The notes: generated by a model from the sequence alone, not told the origin. Positions 1 through 5,540 are shown, counted from the stretch's first letter. The stretch is DNA of 6,526 nucleotides from Micrococcales bacterium (GCA_003132125.1 PKWT01000209.1:1-6526); one strand, 5' to 3'. Program-made: numbers and translations.

Positions 1-420
1 GCTGCGGCCGGTCGCAAAGCGGGTCTCTTTGCCGACGATGTCCATGTCGGCGACGTAGGTGCCCACGTCGCACGCGGTGACGTAGCGGCCGCCCAGACTC
101 TCCACGAAGCGGCCGTACGCACGCAGCAGCGCCTCGCTCTTGTCCGTTGCGGGGTCACCGATGATGACGGCCTTGCCGCCACCGTGGTCGAGGCCGCACA
201 GCGCGTTCTTGTAGGCCATGGCGCGCGAAAGCTGAAGGACGTCCTGGAGGGCTGCCTGCTCCGTCTCATAGGGGTAGAAGCGCGTGCCCCCCAGTGCCGG
301 CCCCAGCGCCGTGGAGTAGATGCTGATGATCGCGCGCAGGCCCGTGGCCTCGTCGTGACAGTACGCGACCTGTTCGTAGTCCAGCGGGTTGAGGGGGGCG
401 GCAGGCGGAAGCGCAGGCAT
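1..420 (-). CDS. vdh: Branched-chain amino acid (valine/leucine) dehydrogenase, N-terminal part, cut by the left window edge
   Basis: The product would oxidatively deaminate valine, leucine or isoleucine to the 2-oxoacid with NAD+ in the cytoplasm, the first step of branched-chain amino acid catabolism. Only 140 codons are visible, and the C-terminal NAD-binding Rossmann domain lies outside the window. The visible part is the substrate-binding domain of the Glu/Leu/Phe/Val dehydrogenase family: GPALGGTRFYPY (residues 40-51), MAYKNA with a substrate-binding Lys71, and GLDHGGGKAVIIGDP with the catalytic Lys83. The 12-residue spacing of the two lysines matches leucine dehydrogenase. RYVTACDVGTYVADM follows at 112-126. 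The ATG at 420 is chosen because an in-frame TAG lies four codons upstream and the N-terminal length fits the family; the ribosome binding site is weak (AGG about 10 nt upstream). The gene is divergent from bldC, an arrangement I recall near Streptomyces bldC, where the neighbour is valine dehydrogenase. Val versus Leu preference cannot be decided from this fragment. Confidence 0.93.
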   Translation of the reverse strand, partial: MPALPPAAPLNPLDYEQVAYCHDEATGLRAIISIYSTALGPALGGTRFYPYETEQAALQDVLQLSRAMAYKNALCGLDHGGGKAVIIGDPATDKSEALLRAYGRFVESLGGRYVTACDVGTYVADMDIVGKETRFATGRS

Positions 421-635
421 GGATTCAGCCTATGCCGGGCGCCGACGCCGGGCGGGTTCGACCTGGAGGACGTCGTCGGATGGGCCGGAGAAGCACATCT
501 CGGAACAGTAGTAACTAGTCATTTCGGACATACGGATATCACCCATTCGGGACGTTCCCTTTGTGGGGCAGATGGACGAAACTGGACATACCAGAAATCC
601 GCGCCACCCAGATCAACCCAGCACTCGGAGGACCA
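421..635. promoter_or_regulatory. Divergent vdh/bldC intergenic region with spaced GGAC repeats
   Basis: This 215-bp region should hold the promoters of both divergent genes, but I see no convincing -35/-10 pair for either. A set of same-strand repeats is visible: GGAC cores start at 526, 550, 574 and 584. The flanks are TCGGACATAC, TCGGGACGTT, ATGGACGAA and CTGGACATAC, and the 8-mer GGACATAC is exact at 526-533 and 584-591. Spacing is 24, 24 and 10 bp. A small inverted repeat TAGT-A-ACTA lies at about 509-517. These are candidate operator sites; no regulator can be assigned from sequence alone. Confidence 0.4.
627..632 (+). promoter_or_regulatory. Shine-Dalgarno of bldC (GGAGGA)
   Basis: A strong GGAGGA lies 3 nt (4-5 nt from its GGAGG core) before the ATG at 636. 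It selects that start over in-frame codons further upstream, and the resulting N-terminus matches the BldC family. Confidence 0.8.
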
Positions 636-833
636 ATGACCAGTCGCGCTGTTGAAGCCGAGGCACTGCTGACCCCTGCCGAGGTTGCAGCACTTTTCAG
701 GGTCGACCCCAAGACGGTCACTCGCTGGGCCAAGGCTGGGAAGCTGACTTCCCTGCGGACGCTCGGCGGTCACCGGCGCTACCGTGCAGAAGAAGTGCGC
801 GGGCTCCTTGGCGGCACGGAGATCGCTTCCTGA
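636..833 (+). CDS. bldC: BldC, small MerR-like developmental transcription regulator
   Basis: This is a 65-residue DNA-binding protein consisting of almost nothing but a winged helix-turn-helix of the MerR/excisionase type. In Streptomyces, BldC represses premature entry into sporulation and binds DNA as head-to-tail oligomers on direct repeats rather than as a dimer. The sequence LLTPAEVAALFRVDPKTVTR (residues 11-30) is the HTH, followed by WAKAGKLTSLRTLGGHRRYR (31-50), where GGHRRYR is the hallmark wing. These are nearly identical to what I remember of Streptomyces BldC. Only the first ten and last dozen residues differ clearly. The usual BldC is 65-70 aa, so the gene is complete. It is monocistronic, divergent from vdh and convergent with the ECF operon. 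The MerR-like fold is also found in phage excisionases, but the conserved core and the vdh neighbour make BldC the clear call. Confidence 0.95.
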   Translation: MTSRAVEAEALLTPAEVAALFRVDPKTVTRWAKAGKLTSLRTLGGHRRYRAEEVRGLLGGTEIAS

Positions 834-844
834 CGTTGAACCGC

Positions 845-866
845 TGATCGGCCCCAGAGCCGATCA
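845..866. terminator. Hairpin between bldC and the convergent ECF operon, likely bidirectional terminator
   Basis: TGATCGGC (845-852) and GCCGATCA (859-866) form a perfect 8-bp stem with a 6-nt loop, CCCAGA. It sits 11 nt after the bldC stop and 12 nt beyond the stop of the S-component gene read from the other strand. No T-tract follows on either side. That is common for actinobacterial hairpin terminators but lowers certainty. Confidence 0.6.
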
Positions 867-897
867 CGCTTGAGCCGACTAACGCTCGAGCCGATCA
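857..897. repeat. Three tandem-like copies of GAGCCGAYYA
   Basis: GAGCCGATCA (857-866), GAGCCGACTA (872-881) and GAGCCGATCA (888-897) recur at 15-16 bp intervals. The first is the right arm of the terminator hairpin; the second overlaps the stop codon and the third the last codons of the S-component gene. The third copy can also pair with the left hairpin arm at 845-852, so two competing stems are possible. Repeat duplication at a gene end is the simplest reading. Confidence 0.5.
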
Positions 898-1730
898 ACC
901 GCGCGCCCCGTCCCGTGGCCTTCCACGAACGTCCCGCTGGCGCCGAACGCCGCTCGTCGGGTGCCGCGGCGCAAGCTGGCGAGCACTGGCCTCCCGGCGA
1001 CCATCACCAGCACGGCGGTCAGCACTCCTCGCGGGAGGTCCCAGCCAAGGCTGGTGGCCAGGTAGAAGGTTCCGTAGCGCGACAGGTTGGCCGCCACCGG
1101 GTCGCCCGGCACGAAACCCATGCCTGCTGGTGCTCCGGACGCGAGGAAGGGCCAGAACCACAGGTTCATCAGGAGGCCGAAGACCAGGCCGGCGACCAAT
1201 CCGTAGCCCGCCAGCATCGCCCGCTCGGTGCGTCCGCTCGCTCGCGGCAGGCAGCCCGCGCCGAAGCCGACCCAGCCGGCCGCGATCATCTGGAACGGTG
1301 CCCACGGGCCGACCCCCCCTGTCAGGAAGGCGCCGACCAGCACCGCCAGAGCACCGAGCACGAAGCCCACTCCGCGCCCGAGGACCCTGCCGGCAACGAC
1401 CAGCAGAAAGAACATCGGCTCCAGCCCGGCGGTCCCGGCGCCGAGCACTCGCAGCGCTCCGCCGGCGGCGGCGAGCACTCCGAGGACCGCGACGGTCTTG
1501 GCGTCCAGGCCTCCGTCGGACAGCTCGGCTACGACCAGGGCGGCCAGCAGCGCGATGATCAGGACGAACAGCCACGGGGCATCCGCGTTGTGCGACAGAC
1601 CTGATCCGGGCTGTGCCAGGAAGGGCCACAGGAACGCGACCAGTCCGACGAGGGAGGTCGCCGCGAGGGTGGCGGCGGCTCGCCACCGGACCGCAAGGAC
1701 CGGTCGATTCGGGACGGGCGGCGTGGTCAC
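879..1730 (-). CDS. ECF transporter S component (substrate-binding membrane protein), probable cobalamin/corrinoid specificity
   Basis: This 283-aa membrane protein is read as the specificity subunit of an energy-coupling factor (ECF) vitamin importer. About six hydrophobic segments are visible, roughly at residues 17-38, 52-69, 79-97, 104-131, 142-162 and 172-195, with a further one near 235-249. The segments GRVLGRGVGFVLGALAVLVG (114-133) and FLTGGVGPWAPFQMIAAGW (135-153) are typical of a large actinobacterial S-component family. The tail after about residue 250 is basic and hydrophilic. GTG at 1730 is taken as the start because it overlaps the ATPase stop by one base (TAGTG), giving translational coupling; an upstream ATG at 1790 would lie deep inside the ATPase gene and add a Cys/Gly-rich stretch. 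It is the last gene of the operon. Cobalamin specificity is inferred from the B12 riboswitch at the head of the operon, as for the predicted CbrTUV systems. The protein itself is family-level evidence only. Confidence 0.85.
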   Translation of the reverse strand: MTTPPVPNRPVLAVRWRAAATLAATSLVGLVAFLWPFLAQPGSGLSHNADAPWLFVLIIALLAALVVAELSDGGLDAKTVAVLGVLAAAGGALRVLGAGTAGLEPMFFLLVVAGRVLGRGVGFVLGALAVLVGAFLTGGVGPWAPFQMIAAGWVGFGAGCLPRASGRTERAMLAGYGLVAGLVFGLLMNLWFWPFLASGAPAGMGFVPGDPVAANLSRYGTFYLATSLGWDLPRGVLTAVLVMVAGRPVLASLRRGTRRAAFGASGTFVEGHGTGRAVDRLER

Positions 1731-3361
1731 TAGACCGCCAGCGGCGGGGGCTGGACCAGCGCAGCCGCAACATCCGCCACGGTCAGCCACGGTTGCGGGT
1801 GCATCACCTTGGCCACCTGGGGAGCGAAAGCGGGCGACCCGGCCAGCACAACGTCGGTCGGGCCGTCGGTCACCACCTCACCGTCGGCGATGACCACGAC
1901 CCGATCGGCCAGCTCAGCCACCAGCTCGACGTCGTGGGTGGCGACCAGCACACCGTGCTGCTCGGCCGCGAGCAGACGCAGCGAGGCCACGAGCCGGGTC
2001 TTTGCGCCGTAGTCGAGCCCGCGGGTGGGTTCGTCGAGCAGCACCAGAGGTGGCTTTCCGGCCAGCACCACAGCCAGTGCAAGGGCAAGCCGCTGCCCCT
2101 CCGAGAGGTCGCGCGGGTGGGTGTTGTCCTCCACGTCTGGCGCCAGGTGCGCCAGAATCGTGCGCGTCGTGCCGGGCGCGGCGTGCATGTCCGTATCCGC
2201 GGCGCGGCACTCGCCGCTGACCGTCTCGCCGTACAGCAGCAGGCCCGGATCCTGGGGCACGAGACCCACGTGCTGAACCAGCTGCCGGGGCTTCAGGGAT
2301 GCGGGGTCAAGGCCGCCGGTGCGCACGCTGCCCAGACGCGCGGGCAGCTGACCGCAGGCCGCGGCCAGCAAGGTTGACTTGCCGGAACCGTTGCGACCCA
2401 TGAGCGCCACGATCTCGCCCGGGTTCACCTCCAGGTCGATGCCGCGCAACACCGCCCGACGACCGCGGTTGACCACCAGTGCTCGAGCGCTCAGGAGCGC
2501 CGTGTGCTGCCTGGACGGGTGAACCGGTTTGACGACCCGAACGGGGGTGCGGCCGGCCAGCTGGAGGCGGATCGGTCCGGCTGCGCGTCGCGCGTCGCGC
2601 ACCGAGAGTGGCAGCGGCGACCAGCCGGCGAGGCGACCCAGGTCGACGACCGGTGGTGAGACGGGCGACGTGGCCATGGCGGCCGCAGGCAGGTCCGCAC
2701 GGACCCTGCCGTTCTGGACGACAACGACGCGGTCGGCATACTGCACGACCCGTTCGAGTCGGTGCTCGGCCAGCAGGACGGTGAGCCCGAGGTCATGGAC
2801 GAGCCGGGTGAGGGCGGCGAGAACCTCCTCCGCAGCGACCGGGTCGAGGGCCGAGGTCGGTTCGTCCAGCACCAGGATCCGCGGGTGTGCGGCCAGGACG
2901 CCACCGATCGCCACGCGCTGCTGCTGGCCTCCCGAGAGGGTGCGCAGGGTCCGCTGGCGGACATCAGCGAGGCCGAGCAGGTCGAGCGTCTCCTCGACCC
3001 GGCGGCGCATGACATCACCGGTCACACCGAGCGACTCCATGCCGTAGGCGAGCTCCTCCTCGACGGTGTCGGTGACGAAGGCGGCTACGGGGTCCTGGCC
3101 GACGACGCCGACGATGTCAGCGAGGTCGCGCGGGCGGTGCGTTCGGGTGTCACGCCCGTCGACGGTGATCCGGCCGCTCAGCGTGCCGCCGCTGAAGTGT
3201 GGGACCAGGCCGTTGACGCAGCGCAGCAGGGTGCTCTTGCCGCTTCCGGTGGACCCCACGACGAGCACCATCTCGCCCTCGTCCACCCGGAGGTCGACAC
3301 CGCGCAGCACGGGCTCGCGGCGATCGTCGAACCTGACCCCGACGTCCTCGAACCGGATCAT
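1730..3361 (-). CDS. ecfA: Fused double ATPase of an ECF transporter (EcfA-EcfA' in one chain)
   Basis: This is a 543-aa cytoplasmic protein with two complete CbiO-like ATP-binding cassettes, which would power the ECF importer as an intramolecular EcfA/EcfA' pair. Cassette 1: Walker A GSTGSGKST (36-44), Q-loop VGQDP (87-91), signature LSGGQ (142-146), Walker B ILVLDEP (162-168), H-loop His200. Cassette 2: Walker A GRNGSGKST (322-330), Q-loop PQDPG (369-373), signature LSEGQ (419-423), Walker B LVLLDEP (439-445), H-loop His476. A linker of about 80 residues (215-290) joins them. All catalytic residues are present in both halves, so both sites could hydrolyse ATP. Cassette 2 has Glu in place of the second signature residue Gly. 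The ATG at 3361 overlaps the EcfT stop by 4 nt (ATGA), and the stop overlaps the S-component GTG, so the T-A-S genes are translationally coupled. The equivalent would be CbrU if the cobalamin assignment holds. Confidence 0.93.
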   Translation of the reverse strand: MIRFEDVGVRFDDRREPVLRGVDLRVDEGEMVLVVGSTGSGKSTLLRCVNGLVPHFSGGTLSGRITVDGRDTRTHRPRDLADIVGVVGQDPVAAFVTDTVEEELAYGMESLGVTGDVMRRRVEETLDLLGLADVRQRTLRTLSGGQQQRVAIGGVLAAHPRILVLDEPTSALDPVAAEEVLAALTRLVHDLGLTVLLAEHRLERVVQYADRVVVVQNGRVRADLPAAAMATSPVSPPVVDLGRLAGWSPLPLSVRDARRAAGPIRLQLAGRTPVRVVKPVHPSRQHTALLSARALVVNRGRRAVLRGIDLEVNPGEIVALMGRNGSGKSTLLAAACGQLPARLGSVRTGGLDPASLKPRQLVQHVGLVPQDPGLLLYGETVSGECRAADTDMHAAPGTTRTILAHLAPDVEDNTHPRDLSEGQRLALALAVVLAGKPPLVLLDEPTRGLDYGAKTRLVASLRLLAAEQHGVLVATHDVELVAELADRVVVIADGEVVTDGPTDVVLAGSPAFAPQVAKVMHPQPWLTVADVAAALVQPPPLAV

Positions 3362-4506
3362 GAGGTGGCCCCGACGTCCTGGAGCTCGTCCTGGAGCCCG
3401 TCAAAGGGACCGATGGCACGCAGCGGAGGCAGCGGGGAGAGCCAGGCCGGCACCAGTGCGACCAGCACACCCAGAGCGGGAAGCCAGGGCAGTATCGGCC
3501 ACTCCGCCGGCGACGTCTGTACGACCATGCCGGGCACCCCGCGCTGTGCGGCAACCAGCATGAGAACGCCTGCGGCAACACCACATCCGAGCACCAGCCA
3601 CTCGGGAGTCGCCCACGGGTCGGGCCGATAGCGCGAGCGCGGGTCACGCCGGGCACCGACCGCGAGGGATGCGGTCGCAGCCACCGAGCCAACGATCAGC
3701 AGCGGCAGCCCGAGCAGGGGCGCGGGGCTGCCGTCGAGGAGGCCATAGACCCCGGCGATGACGCCGCTGAGGCCGGCGAGTGTCAGCGCGGTTGCCTGTC
3801 GGCGTGAGCGGGCGTCGCGGTGCACCGAGCGACCATACCCGCGTGACTCCATGGATGCCGCGAGGTTCAGCGAGCGCTCAAGCGCGCTGTCGAGAACGGG
3901 CACAGCCAGCCGGGCCAGCTCGCGAATGCCGCGCCCGCCATGTCCCCTCAGCCGCCGAGCCACGCGGACGCGTCGTGCGTCGTCAACCAGCTGCGGGGCA
4001 TAGGTGAGGGCGACCACGAGTGCCGTGCCGACCTCATACAGGGTGGCGGGGACGTAGCGCAGCAGCCGGCGCGGGCTGGCGAGCGTGTTTGCCGCACCGA
4101 TACAGGCCAGCACAGCGGCAAGTCGTGCCCCCTCGTATGTCGCCGCGAGCACACCCTCCAGGGTCACCGGACCGCCGAGTCGCACGCCGCTCGAACCCGA
4201 CGGCAGTGGGATCTCGGGCAGCGTGAACAGCACGGTGCGCCCGGGCGTCCCGCCCCCGAGCAGCACTTGGAACACCACTCGCAACGTGATGGCGAGCAGG
4301 CCGAGCCGCAGGAACGCCCCGAACGGCGAAGCCGCCCCCAGCTCGCGCCGGGCAGCAACGACGTACGCGGCGACCACGACGATCAGGGTGAGCAGCAGCG
4401 GGTTGGTGGTTCGGTTGGCGGCCATTGCCAGACCGATGGCCCACGCCCACCAGGCCGCCGGGTGCAGCAGACGCGGCAGCCGGTAGTCGTGGTGGGCGAG
4501 GGTCAC
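3358..4506 (-). CDS. ecfT: ECF transporter transmembrane coupling protein (EcfT family)
   Basis: This 382-aa membrane protein would link the ATPases to the S component. The EcfT hallmarks are two Arg-containing coupling-helix motifs: RVARRLRGHG (181-190) and AASMESRGYGR (216-226), whose Arg-Gly pairs dock on the ATPase grooves. Hydrophobic segments precede the motifs at about 17-30, 37-51, 66-83 and 127-140. After the second motif come about 155 further residues with hydrophobic stretches near 239-257, 263-283, 302-320 and 338-355. That is longer than the roughly 260-aa EcfT proteins of Firmicutes. The GTG at 4506 is chosen for its AGGAG (4517-4513) at 6-nt spacing and because it begins 18 nt after the preceding stop. 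The protein is second in the riboswitch-headed operon and would correspond to CbrV under the cobalamin reading. Confidence 0.9.
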   Translation of the reverse strand: MTLAHHDYRLPRLLHPAAWWAWAIGLAMAANRTTNPLLLTLIVVVAAYVVAARRELGAASPFGAFLRLGLLAITLRVVFQVLLGGGTPGRTVLFTLPEIPLPSGSSGVRLGGPVTLEGVLAATYEGARLAAVLACIGAANTLASPRRLLRYVPATLYEVGTALVVALTYAPQLVDDARRVRVARRLRGHGGRGIRELARLAVPVLDSALERSLNLAASMESRGYGRSVHRDARSRRQATALTLAGLSGVIAGVYGLLDGSPAPLLGLPLLIVGSVAATASLAVGARRDPRSRYRPDPWATPEWLVLGCGVAAGVLMLVAAQRGVPGMVVQTSPAEWPILPWLPALGVLVALVPAWLSPLPPLRAIGPFDGLQDELQDVGATS

Positions 4507-4524
4507 GGTGGTCTCCTGGCTCGC

Positions 4525-5268
4525 TCAGTCTTCCGTGGTGTCGCGGCCACGGCGCCACGCCGCGAACCCGAGACCGCCGACCAGGACGACGGCAGCCAGA
4601 CCGCCGAATAACGGCCAGTTCGGGCTCGTCGACCCATCGTCGGACGAGGTGCCGGAGGATGCCCCAGCGGCGTTGGCGGCCGCGCTCGGTGTCGGGGCGG
4701 GGATCGTGACGGCGGTGTCCGGGCTTGCTGCCGCGGCCGATACCGGGTTGACAACTGGGCCACAGCCGGCGGCCGGCCAGCCGTCGATGCCGCAGGTCAT
4801 CCCCTTTTCCAGGCGCAACGTGGCGCCGGCGGCCACCAAGACATCTGAGCCTGTGGCCTTCTCGGGAACGGCGACGCAGGTGGCGCGGACTGCAGGTGGT
4901 GCAGTGCTGTCGGCGCTGTCGGCCGGCCGGCCGTAGTCGATGACCAGGCCGACTCGCTTGGTGCCTGCCGTGACCTTGGTGGCAGCGCACAGGGCGTCGA
5001 AGGTCGGCGTCGCACGAGGGTCACGGACGGAGCTCTCGTCGGCAACCGCAAAGCGCCAGCCCTCGACCGCGCCGTCCTTGGGGACGAACTGCGCCGGCCC
5101 GGACTGGGCGAAGGCCCAGGCCCCCTTCTCAAGATGGAAGTACCCCCAGTACCGGTAGGCCGCGGCCTGCGCCGGCGCGGCGACGGCCACGGCGGCCAGC
5201 ATGGCCAGGAAGAGGGTGATGGCGGCGCGATGAACGCGGGCAAGGGGGGCGATACGGGCGGACTTCAC
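4525..5268 (-). CDS. Secreted, C-terminally membrane-anchored protein of an ECF operon (SCO2322-like; candidate corrinoid-binding)
   Basis: This 247-aa protein has a Sec signal (basic n-region, hydrophobic core about 16-32, cleavage plausible after APAQA at 31-35). It has an extracytoplasmic domain (about 37-172), a low-complexity Ala/Ser/Pro/Thr spacer (175-216), a single membrane segment (about 219-237) and a basic RRGR stop-transfer with an acidic tail. The domain opens with YRYWGYF (38-44), then W51, and DGAVEGWRF (65-73). It carries four cysteines (94, 131, 159, 169), the last two in a CGIDGWPAAGCG motif, possibly disulphide-linked. It resembles what I remember as the SCO2322 family, found beside ECF transporters in Streptomyces. 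The YW...W...DGxxxxWRF pattern recalls DUF4430 and the transcobalamin beta domain; this is pattern resemblance, not proof. GTG at 5268 has GAGAGAGG 9 nt upstream and puts the signal peptide at the N-terminus; an in-frame extension to 5421 would run through the riboswitch. It is the first gene of the operon. Confidence 0.82.
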   Translation of the reverse strand: MKSARIAPLARVHRAAITLFLAMLAAVAVAAPAQAAAYRYWGYFHLEKGAWAFAQSGPAQFVPKDGAVEGWRFAVADESSVRDPRATPTFDALCAATKVTAGTKRVGLVIDYGRPADSADSTAPPAVRATCVAVPEKATGSDVLVAAGATLRLEKGMTCGIDGWPAAGCGPVVNPVSAAAASPDTAVTIPAPTPSAAANAAGASSGTSSDDGSTSPNWPLFGGLAAVVLVGGLGFAAWRRGRDTTED

Positions 5269-5275
5269 GAAATTA

Positions 5276-5303
5276 GACCTCTCTCGCGGCGGGGCGGGAG
5301 GTC
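5276..5303 (-). promoter_or_regulatory. Hairpin sequestering the Shine-Dalgarno of the first operon gene
   Basis: On the minus strand GACCTC (5303-5298) is exactly complementary to GAGGTC (5281-5276), which includes the AGG end of the GAGAGAGG ribosome binding site (5285-5278). A competing exact 6-bp stem, CGCGGC (5320-5315) with GCCGCG (5290-5285), uses the loop of the first and could not form a simple nested structure with it. This is the expected layout for a riboswitch that controls translation initiation. Base pairing was worked out by eye, without energy calculation. Confidence 0.45.
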
Positions 5304-5312
5304 GGGGTTCTT

Positions 5313-5331
5313 GAGCCGCGACGACCGGCTC
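5313..5331 (-). promoter_or_regulatory. Leader hairpin downstream of the riboswitch
   Basis: GAGCCG (5331-5326) pairs exactly with CGGCTC (5318-5313) around a 7-nt loop. The same GAGCCG also occurs in the 3' conserved box of the aptamer (5395-5390), so CGGCTC has two alternative partners. No U-tract follows, so it looks like part of a switching expression platform rather than a classic terminator. Confidence 0.4.
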
Positions 5332-5375
5332 CGGACCGCAAACCACGGCGGACATCTTGATGGAGCCTTGTGCCC

Positions 5376-5507
5376 ACGATCCGGTGCTCCGGCTCGCCGC
5401 GTGGCTCCAGTACAGGCCCATGTGAGGGCTGATGACCAGAGGCGGCCTACGGTTGCGGGTCAGCGCCGGTGTCCGACCGGCTTGCCCAGACCGCGGGTGT
5501 CAGGTGC
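5376..5507 (-). ncRNA. Cobalamin (B12) riboswitch
   Basis: On the minus strand the conserved core is readable. GGGCAAGCCGGT (5487-5476) corresponds to the GGGAA-cccGGUG segment, and the CCGGT/ACCGG stem (5480-5476 with 5470-5466) follows. Next is GCTGACCCGCAACCGTA (5464-5448), matching the B12-box consensus CUGCCCCGCAACUGUA. ACTGG lies at 5411-5407, and GAGCCGGAGCACCGG (5395-5381) corresponds to the 3' GAGxCxGGAGACCxGCC box. The order and spacing fit adenosyl- or methylcobalamin riboswitches of actinobacteria. The 5' arm (upstream of 5487) is short and divergent, so the exact 5' boundary is uncertain. It lies in the leader of the ECF operon, about 110 nt before the first start codon, and by family precedent would lower expression when cobalamin is bound. 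Confidence 0.82.
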
Positions 5508-5510
5508 TCG

Positions 5511-5540
5511 AATGTTCCCACGCCCCTCGGAGGGTGTCAA
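5511..5540 (-). promoter_or_regulatory. Probable sigma70-type promoter of the ECF operon
   Basis: On the minus strand a perfect -35 hexamer TTGACA (5540-5535) is followed after 17 bp by GAACAT (5517-5512), or after 18 bp by AACATT (5516-5511), each a 3/6 match to the -10. The predicted start near 5505-5507 coincides with the 5' edge of the riboswitch. The -35 begins only 8 nt after the MFS stop. A CCCTC-C-GAGGG inverted repeat (5534-5524) lies in the spacer. Confidence 0.6.

Noticed and set aside
561..635. Longer BldC starting at 561
   Set aside because: The extra 25 residues match nothing in BldC, while the ATG at 636 has a strong GGAGGA and the family N-terminus.
184..639. Plus-strand open frame of 151 codons antisense to vdh
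   Set aside because: It overlaps a well-conserved dehydrogenase on the other strand, has an Arg-rich featureless product and runs past the bldC start; it is a GC-rich shadow frame.
1731..1790. Upstream ATG start (1790) for the S component
   Set aside because: It would place 20 Cys/Gly-rich residues inside the ATPase gene; the overlapping TAGTG start at 1730 fits the operon.
1228..2377. Long overlapping plus-strand open frames antisense to the S component and ATPase
   Set aside because: Products are Arg/Pro/Ala/Gln-rich without motifs, as expected from antisense frames in high-GC DNA.
2762..3631. Plus-strand open frame of 289 codons antisense to the ATPase and EcfT genes
   Set aside because: Both ATPase cassette 1 and the EcfT C-terminus are clearly coded on the minus strand here; the plus-strand product has no recognisable domain.
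5313..5331. Rho-independent terminator in the leader
   Set aside because: The hairpin has only 6 bp and is followed by AAGAACCCC, with no U-tract; kept as a possible switching element instead.
5269..5421. N-terminal extension of the secreted protein to 5421
   Set aside because: It would translate through the riboswitch and bury the signal peptide about 50 residues in; GTG at 5268 has a Shine-Dalgarno and a proper signal sequence.
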